Of a stretch of 64,000 nucleotides of DNA, positions 54,701 through 63,604 are shown piece by piece. Location of the stretch: contig NZ_JARVHQ010000001.1 of the NCBI RefSeq assembly GCF_040459645.1, positions 620,001 through 684,000 of the forward strand, given 5' to 3'. The notes under the pieces are model-generated. The model was not told the origin of the DNA, searched no databases, and was given only the letters and a program-made list of their open reading frames with translations. The position numbers and the translations under genes are program-made. Numbering within the stretch: the stretch's first letter is position 1; each line of letters begins with the position of its first letter. Source of the DNA: Bacillus cereus group sp. RP43. Lineage in GTDB: Bacteria; Bacillota; Bacilli; Bacillales; Bacillaceae_G.

Positions 54701-55862
54701 AGCAAATGGAGATGTGAAATTCGGTATTGAGGCAAATGATATTGCAAAAAAACCTCTAAATTTGACTTTGAATACGTTTGATATTGCAACGACATTTAAT
54801 AAGCAAAGCTATGTCTTCGTAAAAGAAGGTACAGAGTATACGACTTCTAGTTATGATAAGAAAGACGTAAAAATCGGCGATACAGTTACGATGACACTTA
54901 GTCTCAATAATGTGAAGCAATTTGTATCTGGGGAATTCCAGGTGGAATTCATGAACGATTTGTATAAGTTTGAGAATGTGAAACTGAACAATGCGGCAAA
55001 CGAGTACGCGAAGGAAAAAGGCTTGGAAGTATCGCTGCAAGAACCTGTGGTGAAAGAAGGAACTAACACCAATACGGTGAAAGTCGGCGCATCTATGAAA
55101 GGGAATGCATTTAGCGGTATGGACGGCGATATGCCTTTCCTTGATGTAACGCTCAAATTAGTAAGTGATGCATATTACAATAATGCTACCAAATTTAATG
55201 TACAACAGGCGTCTTATATGAAAGCGGGACAAACAGCACCTACTGCCATTTCTTATTTAAATACGGAAAGCTTTAACATCATTCCGACGCATTCGAGAGT
55301 GCTGGGTCCTATCAAGCCGGAAGCATTTTTGACAGCAAGCGGTTCTTTGAAAGCAGGAGATTATACAAAAATAGGTGCCCAAGTATATGTGCTGTCCCCA
55401 AAAGGTAAAAAATATAAGGGAACAATTGATAGTAAAGGGGCATATACGATTAATGGTATCCCAGCTTCTACTGAAGCACACACAGTTGTTGTCGATGTTC
55501 CGGGACATCTGAAAGTGATGAATAAATTCATTCCTGGATATTCTGTAAACGGTGAGGTGCGCGGGCAATATTTTAGATTAGGCGCTAAAGGTCTTGCAGG
55601 AGATGTGAATGGTGACAGATTGATTGATATTCGAGATATGCAAAGTGTAGTCGATGTATACGGTAAAAAGGATGCATCCATCTTGCCGCAAGATCTCAAT
55701 CAAGACGGTGTCGTAGATGAGACAGATGTCCGCTTCATTGAGAAAAACTTCTTGCAAAAAGAAGTCGATGTTCCAGAAGTGGTTAAGCCGAAAGAAACAA
55801 TCGGTAAAAAAGGTCTGGCAGACTTCCTGCGCCAGATTGGTTTAGAGCCGAAATCAAAGTAA
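51723..55862 (+). CDS. Secreted Vpr-like subtilase with PA, cohesin-like and dockerin modules, copy 1
   Basis: 1379 residues. Signal peptide (about 1-30), I9-type propeptide (about 75-185), S8 protease domain with Asp226 (VGVLDTGADYNHPD), His278 (NHGTHVAG) and Ser595 (GTSMASPH), a PA domain inserted between His and Ser (about 435-530), Fn3-like region, a cohesin-like domain (about 1045-1165: KIGDTVTMTLSLNNV), a carboxypeptidase-regulatory-like fold (about 1205-1285), and a type I dockerin (about 1292-1346) with two calcium loops, DVNGDRLIDIRD and DLNQDGVVDETD. No wall-anchor signal, so it is released or held through protein contacts. GGGGGA upstream. Confidence 0.9.
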   Translation: MKRGKFGRVLTGTLAVGMLLSQGIPYNVLAESALELKPVDNAEQVLMNLSSEQRKALEQLDVSPNFTISPDIDSNSPELVNVIVEFNQAPAKIEVMKQAAKGKKIAATTAQAKVDEEHKVFKQHVESLKSKKDAGTYDTKKVEITREYKNAINGVAMTLPGVAVQELIQSGVVKRVYKDYEVKVEPPVETKETIDPKMADSIPQIGVDKLHAENIMGKGIKVGVLDTGADYNHPDLKDAYKGGYDFVDNDADPMETTYEDWIKAGKPEYPGLVYYTNHGTHVAGTIAAQKKNNADYAVKGVAPEVDLYAYRVLGPWGGGNSAGILAGIDKAITDGMDVINMSLGAQTNDPLYATSVAVNNAMLSGVVTVVAAGNAGPNEKTLGSPGTAALGISVGASDAAMSIPTFSGSVSNEKFENMQLLGKDFPDKLEDLGGQSLPIVFAGLGKPADFTGKDLNGKVALIQRGEITFDEKIKNAKNAGAKAVIVYNNVDGQISAYLGEGIGLIPSFRLSKADGERLKALGEVSFKFETLGNTKTEGDHLADFSSRGPVNGNYDIKPDVVAPGVSVFSTAPEYINDPQDGINYGNAYVRLSGTSMASPHVAGTAALILQQHPNYTPFDVKAALMNTSNDLNGQNSVYEVGAGRIDAYEAVHTDTSIKVLDKTKNIENGNVVEIDEQTGSIMFGRLFKQDDKPIEASKKVNVQNNGKEEKSFKVEVEYHGERTGIQDAVKNGIQVEVPASLTVASGQTQELQPKITIPASAAKGRYEGYIHVTNANNPAETYQIPFAVMVTEKGFEYIKTSAPSVTNNTPFWDLLNTTVHGIMKLNSPMQTIDVLVKDSKTGKAVGFVGTANTSKLHTDKETFLVGAFSGIVYPFTNDPSKPISDIPVKLPEGDYILETIGHDEEGKSYVADNPLILDNTAPEVNMDKKPGVIEVNDSMFTEEDGKKAVWLHGTAKDATVDLLKSKGLNYDQSSNIMEYYANSGMVGGSFPIQANGDVKFGIEANDIAKKPLNLTLNTFDIATTFNKQSYVFVKEGTEYTTSSYDKKDVKIGDTVTMTLSLNNVKQFVSGEFQVEFMNDLYKFENVKLNNAANEYAKEKGLEVSLQEPVVKEGTNTNTVKVGASMKGNAFSGMDGDMPFLDVTLKLVSDAYYNNATKFNVQQASYMKAGQTAPTAISYLNTESFNIIPTHSRVLGPIKPEAFLTASGSLKAGDYTKIGAQVYVLSPKGKKYKGTIDSKGAYTINGIPASTEAHTVVVDVPGHLKVMNKFIPGYSVNGEVRGQYFRLGAKGLAGDVNGDRLIDIRDMQSVVDVYGKKDASILPQDLNQDGVVDETDVRFIEKNFLQKEVDVPEVVKPKETIGKKGLADFLRQIGLEPKSK

Positions 55863-55865
55863 TAC

Positions 55866-55916
55866 AGTGAAACTTCTATTAGTGGGGGATTTTCTTCATC
55901 CCCCCACTAATGATTT
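55866..55916 (+). repeat. Partial bcr1-like end serving as terminator after subtilase 1
   Basis: CAGTGAAACTTCTATTAGTG and the TAGTGGGGG / CCCCCACTA stem resemble the left third of the bcr1 copies; the rest of the element is missing. There is no T run, so termination strength is uncertain. Confidence 0.55.
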
Positions 55917-56079
55917 CTCACTTAATCTAATGATAGATTTTATCTACTATATTTTTATACAAAGTAAGATTAATAGCTTTAAAGGTTACTTCTTTTGTTT
56001 GATTTTCAGAATGGCATCTTAGTTTACTAGTTTCACGGATTGTTTGTAAAACAATTATATGAAGAAAAGAGGATGAGCT

Positions 56080-59000
56080 ATGAAGAGAAGAAAAAAAGGG
56101 AAGCTTCTTATAGGAACGTTAGCTGTAGGTATGCTATTGTCACAGGGGATTCCGTATAACGTATTGGCAGAAAGTCCGGTTGAACTGAATCCAGTTGATA
56201 ATGTGGAGACAGTCCTGAAGAGTCTATCGGCAGATCAAAGAAAGGCTTTAGAGCAATTGGATGCAAATCCTAACTTTACGATTTCACCTGATATTGATAC
56301 TAATAGTCATAAATTAGTTAACGTTATCGTGGAATTCAATCAAGCTCCAGCAAAAATTGAAGTGATGAAACAAGCGGCGAAAGGGAAGAAAATAGCTGCT
56401 ACTACTGCGCAAGCAAAAGTGGATGAAGAGCATAAAGTATTTAAGCAACATGTCGAATCTTTAAAATCGAAGAAGGATGCCGGCACGTACGATACGAAAA
56501 AAGTGGAAATCACACGTGAATATAAGAATGCAATCAACGGTGTAGCGATGACGTTACCTGGTGTGGCTGTGCAGGAGTTGATCCAATCTGGAGTAGTAAA
56601 ACGTGTCTATAAAGATTATGAGGTAAAAGTGGAACCTCCGGTAGAAACGAAAGAAACAATCGATCCGAAAATGGCGGACAGCATTCCGCAAATTGGTGTG
56701 GACAAGCTTCATGCAGAAAATATTATGGGTAAAGGAATTAAAGTTGGCGTTCTTGATACAGGTGTTGACTACAATCATCCTGACTTAAAAGGTGCCTATA
56801 AAGGCGGATATGATCTTGTTGATAACGATGCAGATCCGATGGAAACAACATATGAGGATTGGATAAAAGCTGGTAAGCCAACAACTCCTGGTTATGTATA
56901 TTATACAAACCACGGTACACATGTAGCGGGAACAATTGCAGCTCAAAAGAAAAACAATGCAGATTACGCTGTAAAAGGTGTGGCACCTGATGTAGATTTA
57001 TATGCTTACAGAGTACTAGGACCATGGGGCGGAGGAAATACAGCGGGAGTCCTTGCTGGGATGGATAAAGCGATTGCAGATGGTATGGATGTCATCAACA
57101 TGTCGCTAGGTGCGCAGACGAACGATCCGTTATATGCCACTTCTGTTGCAGTAAATAATGCCATGCTTTCAGGAGTGGTGACAGTTGTTGCCGCAGGAAA
57201 CAATGGACCAAACGAAAAAACGCTCGGTTCCCCGGGAGCGGCAGCTCTTGGCATTTCAGTAGGGGCAAGTGATGCTGCCATGTCCATTCCTACATTCAAT
57301 GCAAGTGCAGCGAGCGAAAAATTTGAAAATATGCAGCTATTAGGGAAAGACTTTCCTGATAAGTTAGAAGATCTTGGGGGACAATCGTTACCGATTGTAT
57401 TTGCAGGACTTGGTAAGCAAGCTGATTTTACAGGGAAAGATTTAAATGGAAAAGTTGCGCTGATTCAGCGCGGGGAAATAACGTTTGATGAAAAAATTAA
57501 AAATGCTCAAAAAGCCGGAGCGAAAGCTGTTATCGTGTATAACAATGCTGACGGACAAATATCCGCCTACTTAGGTGAGGGGGTAGGTCTTATTCCATCT
57601 TTCCGTCTGTCAAAAGCAGATGGAGAACGGTTAAAGGCGCTAGGTGAAGTATCTTTCAAATTCGAAACGCTAGGAAATACAAAAACGGAAGGTGATCACT
57701 TAGCTGATTTTAGCTCACGCGGACCGGTAAACGGAAATTATGACATTAAGCCGGATGTAGTCGCTCCTGGTGTGTCGGTTTTCTCTACTGCACCGGAATA
57801 TATTAACGATCCGCAGGACGGCATAAATTACGGCAATGCATATGTACGCTTGTCTGGTACGTCTATGGCTACTCCTCACGTGGCGGGTACAGCAGCATTG
57901 ATCCTGCAGCAGCATCCAGAATACACACCTTTCGATGTAAAAGCGGCTCTTATGAATACATCCGATGATTTGAATGGCCAAAATTCCGTATACGAAGTAG
58001 GCGCAGGGCGCATCGATGCGTATGAAGCCGTTCATACGGACACATCCATTAAAGTATTAGACAAAACACAAAATGTCGAGAACGGAAATGTTGTCGAAAT
58101 TGACGAACAAACAGGCTCTATTATGTTTGGCAAACATTTTAAGCAAGGTGATAAACCAATTGAAGCGAGCAAAAAAGTGACTGTTCAAAACAACGGTAAA
58201 GAAGAAAAATCTTTTAAAGTAGAAGTAGAGTATCACGGTGAGCGTACGAGCATTCAAGATGCAGTGAAGAATGGAATACAAGTTGAGGTACCGGCATCTC
58301 TTACAGTGGCAAGCGGAAAATCACAGGAACTGCAGCCGAAAATTACGATTCCTTCTAGTGCAGCGAAAGGCAGATACGAAGGATATATTCATGTAACGAA
58401 TGCGAACAATCCGTCCGAAACGTATCAAATTCCATTCGCTGTCATGGTGACGGAAAAGGGATTTGAATATGTAAAGACAAGTACACCATCCGTAACAAAT
58501 ACAACACCTTTTTGGCAAGGCTTATACCCTTTTGTTCACGGGTCAATGAAGTTGAATAGCCCGATGAAAACAATCGATGTGCTTGTTAAGGACAGTAAGA
58601 CAGGGAAAGCTGTAGGTTTTGTAGGAACAGCGGACGCCAGCAGATTACTGACAGATGTAGAAACTTTTCTTATGGGTATATTCAGCGGTACTGTCTATCC
58701 ATTTACAAACGATCCTTCTAAGCCAATTGGCGATCTTCCTGTGAAGCTTCCAGCAGGCGATTATATACTGGAATTGATTGCGTACGATGAGGAAGGGAAA
58801 TCATATGTTGCAGATAATCCGCTTATCGTGGACAATACAGCACCGGAAGTAAATATGGATAAAAAACCGGGTGTAATTGAGGTTAATGACTCCATGTTTA
58901 CGGAAGAAGATGGACAAAAAGCGGTATGGCTGCATGGAACAGCTAAGGATGCGACAGTGGATGTATTGAAATCGAAAGGCTTAAACTATGACCAATCATC

Positions 59001-60216
59001 CAACAGCATGGCTTACTCTGCAAACTCTCCATTCATAAATGGGTACTTCCCGATCCAAGCGAATGGAGATGTAAAATTCGGTATTGAGGCAAGTGATATT
59101 GCAACAAAACCTCTAAATTTGACTTTGACTACGTCTGATATCGCAACGGCAGTTGGTAAACAAAACTATGTCTTTGTAAAAGAAGGTACGGAATATACGA
59201 CTTCTAGTTACGATAAGAAAGATGTAAAAGTCGGCGATACAGTTACGATGACACTTAGTCTCAATAATGTGAAGCAACTTGTATCCGGGGAATTCCAGGT
59301 GGAATTCATGAACGATTTGTATAAGTTTGAGAATGTAAAACTGAACAATACGGCAAACGAGTACGCGAAGGAAAAAGGCTTGGAAGTATCGCTGCAAGAA
59401 CCTGTGGTGACAGAAGGAACTCTCAAGAATACGGTGAAAGTTGGCGCATCTATGAAAGGGAATGCATTTAGCGGTATGGATGGCGATATGCCTTTCCTTG
59501 ATGTAACGCTAAAATTAGTAAGTGATGCATATTTTGATAATGCTACCAAATTTGCTGTAAAGCAGGCGTCTTATATGAAAGCGGGACAAACAGCAGCTAC
59601 TACCATTTCTTATTTGGATACGGAAAGCTTTAACATCATTCCAACGCATTCGAAAGTGCAGGGTTTTATCGGACCGGAAGCATTTTTGAGAAATGACGGT
59701 AGTTTGCCAAAAGGTGATTATACAAAGATCGGTGCCCAAGTATATGCAATGTCTCCACAAGGTAAAAAATATAAGGGAACAATTGATAGTAGAGGGGAAT
59801 ACACCATTAAGGGTATCCCAGCTTCTACTGAAGCACACACAGTTGTTTTCGATGTTCCGGGACATCTCAAAGCGATGAAGAAATTCATTCCTGGATATTC
59901 TGTAAACGGTGAGGTGCGCGGGCAATATGTTGGAGCACGTGCTAAAAATCTTGCAGGGGATGTGAATGGTGACAGATTGATTGATATTCGCGATATGCAA
60001 AGTGTAGTTGATGTATACGGTAAAAAGGATGCATCCATCTTGCCACAAGACATCAACCAAGACGGTGTCGTAGACGAGACAGATGTCCGCTTCGTTGAGA
60101 AAAACTTCTTGCAAAAAGAAGTCGGTGTTCCAGAAGTAGTTAAGCCAAAAGAAACAATTGGTAAAAAAGGACTGGCAGATTTCTTACGTCAGATCGGTCT
60201 AGAACCGAAGAAATAA
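56080..60216 (+). CDS. Secreted Vpr-like subtilase with PA, cohesin-like and dockerin modules, copy 2
   Basis: 1378 residues, a tandem duplicate of copy 1 with the same order of domains and the same catalytic positions (Asp226, His278, Ser595 in GTSMATPH). Long stretches of propeptide and protease are identical; the differences cluster at the signal region, residues 800-860 and around the cohesin-like and regulatory-like domains. Both copies keep full motifs, so both are probably active. Own start site (AGAGGATG) and 217-bp spacer. Confidence 0.9.
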   Translation: MKRRKKGKLLIGTLAVGMLLSQGIPYNVLAESPVELNPVDNVETVLKSLSADQRKALEQLDANPNFTISPDIDTNSHKLVNVIVEFNQAPAKIEVMKQAAKGKKIAATTAQAKVDEEHKVFKQHVESLKSKKDAGTYDTKKVEITREYKNAINGVAMTLPGVAVQELIQSGVVKRVYKDYEVKVEPPVETKETIDPKMADSIPQIGVDKLHAENIMGKGIKVGVLDTGVDYNHPDLKGAYKGGYDLVDNDADPMETTYEDWIKAGKPTTPGYVYYTNHGTHVAGTIAAQKKNNADYAVKGVAPDVDLYAYRVLGPWGGGNTAGVLAGMDKAIADGMDVINMSLGAQTNDPLYATSVAVNNAMLSGVVTVVAAGNNGPNEKTLGSPGAAALGISVGASDAAMSIPTFNASAASEKFENMQLLGKDFPDKLEDLGGQSLPIVFAGLGKQADFTGKDLNGKVALIQRGEITFDEKIKNAQKAGAKAVIVYNNADGQISAYLGEGVGLIPSFRLSKADGERLKALGEVSFKFETLGNTKTEGDHLADFSSRGPVNGNYDIKPDVVAPGVSVFSTAPEYINDPQDGINYGNAYVRLSGTSMATPHVAGTAALILQQHPEYTPFDVKAALMNTSDDLNGQNSVYEVGAGRIDAYEAVHTDTSIKVLDKTQNVENGNVVEIDEQTGSIMFGKHFKQGDKPIEASKKVTVQNNGKEEKSFKVEVEYHGERTSIQDAVKNGIQVEVPASLTVASGKSQELQPKITIPSSAAKGRYEGYIHVTNANNPSETYQIPFAVMVTEKGFEYVKTSTPSVTNTTPFWQGLYPFVHGSMKLNSPMKTIDVLVKDSKTGKAVGFVGTADASRLLTDVETFLMGIFSGTVYPFTNDPSKPIGDLPVKLPAGDYILELIAYDEEGKSYVADNPLIVDNTAPEVNMDKKPGVIEVNDSMFTEEDGQKAVWLHGTAKDATVDVLKSKGLNYDQSSNSMAYSANSPFINGYFPIQANGDVKFGIEASDIATKPLNLTLTTSDIATAVGKQNYVFVKEGTEYTTSSYDKKDVKVGDTVTMTLSLNNVKQLVSGEFQVEFMNDLYKFENVKLNNTANEYAKEKGLEVSLQEPVVTEGTLKNTVKVGASMKGNAFSGMDGDMPFLDVTLKLVSDAYFDNATKFAVKQASYMKAGQTAATTISYLDTESFNIIPTHSKVQGFIGPEAFLRNDGSLPKGDYTKIGAQVYAMSPQGKKYKGTIDSRGEYTIKGIPASTEAHTVVFDVPGHLKAMKKFIPGYSVNGEVRGQYVGARAKNLAGDVNGDRLIDIRDMQSVVDVYGKKDASILPQDINQDGVVDETDVRFVEKNFLQKEVGVPEVVKPKETIGKKGLADFLRQIGLEPKK

Positions 60217-60302
60217 AAATAGGGTGACCTAGGAGTGGTTGTTGATAAAAGAGGGGGAAATTTCATCTTCTGCAAATATCGATAGTCGCTCCTGAATGAA
60301 AC

Positions 60303-60328
60303 ACTAAGTTCTTTATTAAGAACTTAGT
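60303..60328 (+). terminator. Hairpin between subtilase 2 and the camelysin-like gene
   Basis: ACTAAGTTCTT / AAGAACTTAGT, exact 11-bp arms, four-base loop, no T run. Could be an attenuator or an mRNA 3' end. Confidence 0.5.
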
Positions 60329-60433
60329 AACTATCTAAAAGGCATCAAATAAGGAAACAATTTGTTTTTACCTCATATGGGCCTATCAACTTTTTAGTAG
60401 TTTAAATATTATAAAAATAGGGGGATTATTAAA

Positions 60434-61033
60434 ATGAATCTTAAGAAAAAACTTGGTATGGGTGTTGCATCTGCAGCTCTTGGTTTATCTTTAATCGGAG
60501 GCGGAACGTTTGCGTACTTCAGTGATAAAGAAGTATCAGAAAATACATTTGCGGCTGGTACGTTAGATTTGAGCATTGATCCACAAGTTATCATCGATGT
60601 TGACAAAATCAAACCAGGTGATCAAATAGAACGCGATTTCCACTTAATCAACAACGGTACTTTGAAAATTAAGGACGTTCATCTTCTTACTGATTACACT
60701 GTAACAGATGCAAAAGGTGATAATGGAAATGCTGATTTCGGTGATCATGTCAAAGTGGAGTTTTTATGGAACATAGACAAGAACACAGTTCCTGTATGGG
60801 AAACTACTTTGTCTGAATTGAAACAAGCTACTGCTGATGGCAACTTGCCTGATCTTGTAGAAAAAGGTGTCGTAAACTGGGAAGGAAACGGACTTGCTCC
60901 AGGCAAGGATGACACTTTCTATGTGAAATTCATATTTGAAGATAATGGAGAAGATCAAAACGTATTCCAAGGAGATACATTGAAATTGAACTGGACGTTT
61001 GACGCGGCTCAGACAAAAGGGGAAGAAAAATAA
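60434..61033 (+). CDS. Camelysin/TasA-family secreted protein (CalY-like)
   Basis: 199 residues. The N-terminus (MNLKKKLGMGVASAALGLSL then IGGGTFAYFSDKE) is typical of CalY/TasA proteins, which form extracellular matrix fibres; camelysin was also described as a casein-cleaving metalloprotease (M73). Closes with FQGDTLKLNWTF. No sipW-type signal peptidase gene is adjacent, so this is an orphan relative to the usual sipW-calY loci. GGGGGA upstream. Confidence 0.88.
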   Translation: MNLKKKLGMGVASAALGLSLIGGGTFAYFSDKEVSENTFAAGTLDLSIDPQVIIDVDKIKPGDQIERDFHLINNGTLKIKDVHLLTDYTVTDAKGDNGNADFGDHVKVEFLWNIDKNTVPVWETTLSELKQATADGNLPDLVEKGVVNWEGNGLAPGKDDTFYVKFIFEDNGEDQNVFQGDTLKLNWTFDAAQTKGEEK

Positions 61034-61091
61034 GTTCGAATTTTATTCATTATATGTATGTACCAACTGAACCGCTAAATAAAAGCGCAAG

Positions 61092-61130
61092 ATAAAAAGA
61101 GGTCACACTTCGAAGTGTGATCTCTTTTCC
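61092..61130 (+). terminator. Terminator after the camelysin-like gene
   Basis: AAAAGAGGTCACACTTCGAA continuing as GTGTGATCTCTTTT; near-perfect palindrome. Confidence 0.82.
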
Positions 61131-61186
61131 TATATTTTGTACAATATAGGAGTTTCACTTGCAAATTGATGATACATAAGCCGCGT

Positions 61187-62329
61187 TTAAGCTAGCATTT
61201 CCGCTTTTCGACTTTGAATAACATCATCATAATGAATGAGTAAATCACTGGAAATTTCATCCCAGCTTTGTGTAGCAGCATAAGAGTGAGCATCTTGGCT
61301 CATTTGTTTACGCATTTCTTCATTATTTAACAATTCATAAATAGATGATAAAAATGAGTCCTCATTTTTGGGTTCACATAGAAATCCAGTTTTTTCATCT
61401 GTAATAATATTTTTAACCCCGCCACTATTCGCACCAATAACAGGTGTACCACATGCAAGTGATTCAAGTACGACGTTCCCAAATGTTTCAGTAGTAGATG
61501 GAAATACCATTAGATCAGAGGAAGCGTAGGCTTCAGCTAAATATTCACCTTGTAAATATCCAGTAAAGGTTACATTTGTTTTTGGAACATTTTCATGCAG
61601 GCCCTTTGCGAGAGGACCATCTCCAGCGATGAGCCAATGAATATCATCACGTTCTTTGTTCGTCGTTTGAATAAGTGTTTGAAGAGTGTCGATATCTTTT
61701 TCAGGAGCAAGGCGTCCGACGTAGGAAAGAATATATTCCGCTGTAATATTATATTTTTTTCGGAATAGGTCTTTATTGTAAGTGGGATGAAAGAGAGTGC
61801 AATCTACACCACGTCCCCAAATATAGAGGGCCTGAAATCCTTTATTCTTTAATTGATGTAATGTTTCAGGAGAAGGAACAAAGTTTTTTTGCATATGACT
61901 ATGAAACCACTTTAAATAGTTCCATAGCATATTGGAGAGAAATTCGATTTTGTAATAGCGTAAATAGGCGTCAAAATCAGTATGATAAGAACCGACAACC
62001 GGGATATTTAACTTTTTGGCATAATATAATCCACAAAGTCCCATATTGAAAGGCGTAGCAATATGAATGATATCAGGTTTAAAGGCAAGAAGTTCCCGTC
62101 TAATGCGCGGAGTAGGAAAGGCAAAGCGACATTCTGGATATAATATAGTTAGCGGGATACTTCTCATTTTGTTTACATTCGATACGAAATTCTCTTCTGC
62201 CGTATGTTGAGGGGCGAAAACAGAATACGCGATATTTTCTTTTTGAAAATATTTAGTTAAACGTTCCAAAGTTTTCGCCACACCGTTGACTTGTGGTGTA
62301 AATGTATCGGTAAATATGGCGACTCTCAT
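61187..62329 (-). CDS. GT4-family glycosyltransferase (MgtA-like)
   Basis: 380 residues in two Rossmann domains: MRVAIFTDTFTPQVNGV at the N-terminus, SYVGRLAPEKDIDTL, and the sugar-nucleotide Glu motif TETFGNVVLESLACGTPVIG. Related to mannosyl- or glucosyl-diacylglycerol synthases; the sugar is unknown. AAAGGAG upstream; ATG 62332 also possible. Nine bases behind the PAP2 gene. Confidence 0.85.
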   Translation of the reverse strand: MRVAIFTDTFTPQVNGVAKTLERLTKYFQKENIAYSVFAPQHTAEENFVSNVNKMRSIPLTILYPECRFAFPTPRIRRELLAFKPDIIHIATPFNMGLCGLYYAKKLNIPVVGSYHTDFDAYLRYYKIEFLSNMLWNYLKWFHSHMQKNFVPSPETLHQLKNKGFQALYIWGRGVDCTLFHPTYNKDLFRKKYNITAEYILSYVGRLAPEKDIDTLQTLIQTTNKERDDIHWLIAGDGPLAKGLHENVPKTNVTFTGYLQGEYLAEAYASSDLMVFPSTTETFGNVVLESLACGTPVIGANSGGVKNIITDEKTGFLCEPKNEDSFLSSIYELLNNEEMRKQMSQDAHSYAATQSWDEISSDLLIHYDDVIQSRKAEMLA

Positions 62330-62341
62330 CATATCGCTCCT

Positions 62342-62872
62342 TTACATGAGTGGAATGAGTTGATAAAAAGAGATGATGCCAGAGCAAGTGCCGAGGCACA
62401 TGCCTACAAATACATCTGACGGATAATGAAGTCCTAAATAAATACGGGAAATACCGACGCATAGCGCTAACGGTAATAGAAAAGCAAGCAAGTTTGGATT
62501 ATAGCAAATAAATGGAATGAGGACAGAGAAAACAGCCGTTGTATGTCCGGATGGAAAAGAATGATCTTTTAATGGATAAACTGGATATTTCGCATCCTGA
62601 ATTGTCAAATAAGGACGTTTTCGTGGATACCATCTTTTTAATATTTGCACTGGAATATGGCTAATTGTTAAAGAAATAGCAGTTGCAATTGCAGCTTGAT
62701 GTAAATTCCCTGTTGCGAAAATTAAAAAGAAAAGTGTGAGTGTAATAGAGAAGGTAGCACCACCGATATGGGTAATATTGCTGAAAAAGATGTTTAATGT
62801 TTTTTGATCAAAGTAGCGATTAATTCCTTTGAAAATGTAACATTCTATTTTATATAGTCCACTGACCTTCAT
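62342..62872 (-). CDS. PAP2-family membrane phosphatase
   Basis: 176 residues, about five membrane helices, with the three PAP2 motifs KRWYPRKRP, PSGHT and SRIYLGLHYPSD. Acts on lipid phosphates such as undecaprenyl or phosphatidyl phosphates. Operon with the glycosyltransferase suggests envelope lipid glycosylation. Confidence 0.9.
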   Translation of the reverse strand: MKVSGLYKIECYIFKGINRYFDQKTLNIFFSNITHIGGATFSITLTLFFLIFATGNLHQAAIATAISLTISHIPVQILKRWYPRKRPYLTIQDAKYPVYPLKDHSFPSGHTTAVFSVLIPFICYNPNLLAFLLPLALCVGISRIYLGLHYPSDVFVGMCLGTCSGIISFYQLIPLM

Positions 62873-62977
62873 GAGATTTTTCCTCCCTCATTTACATATA
62901 TATGGAGTTATTAACTTCTATTTTAATAAGATTTTATTGAGGGGATAATAAGGTTTTGTAAAGAAAAAGTTAGATTT

Positions 62978-63015
62978 TTTCATAAAAAAAGCTGCCAATC
63001 TTATGGCAGCGATAA
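62978..63015 (-). terminator. Terminator of ytoA
   Basis: GCTGCCA / TGGCAGC stem followed by seven T on the minus strand. Confidence 0.82.
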
Positions 63016-63017
63016 AA

Positions 63018-63530
63018 TCACTTTTGTAACGATTTATAATATTGTCCTTTTTCAACGTATTGTGTGCGGATACGTTCCATATCTTTACGGTCCTCTTCTG
63101 TTAATTCGCGAATGACCTTCGCAGGACGACCGAAAGCTAACGTATTAGGAGGGATTTTCTTTCCTTGTGAAACGAGACTACCAGCACCGATGAAAGCTCC
63201 TTCACCAATTTCAGCACCATCTAATATGATAGATCCCATTCCAATTAAAGCATCTTTTTTAATATGACAGCTATGTAAAATAACTTGATGACCAACTGTA
63301 ACATCATCTTCCAAAATAAGAGGATACTGGGGACTTTGGTGAAGTGTACATTGATCTTGTACATTTACTCTATTTCCAATTATCGTTGGTGATACATCAC
63401 CGCGGATGACTGTATTAAACCAAATACTAGATTCTTCGCCAATTGTCACATCGCCTGTAATGGTAACATAATCAGCGATAAAAGCACTACTCGCAATTTT
63501 CGGATTTTTTTCTTTGTAAGGATATATCAT
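63018..63530 (-). CDS. ytoA: Gamma-carbonic-anhydrase-like hexapeptide-repeat protein
   Basis: 170 residues forming a left-handed beta helix, with the metal-binding histidines in QDQCTLHQSP, VGHQVILHSCH. The family is related to gamma carbonic anhydrases; activity is often not shown. Divergent from ytpA, as I recall for B. subtilis. GGAAGG upstream. Confidence 0.9.
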   Translation of the reverse strand: MIYPYKEKNPKIASSAFIADYVTITGDVTIGEESSIWFNTVIRGDVSPTIIGNRVNVQDQCTLHQSPQYPLILEDDVTVGHQVILHSCHIKKDALIGMGSIILDGAEIGEGAFIGAGSLVSQGKKIPPNTLAFGRPAKVIRELTEEDRKDMERIRTQYVEKGQYYKSLQK

Positions 63531-63604
63531 GTAAAGCCTTCCTTTCCTAGAGACTAGTTTTAGTGTATCAAATTATGAAAAAGAGTGAAATGGAGGAGTT
63601 TCGT

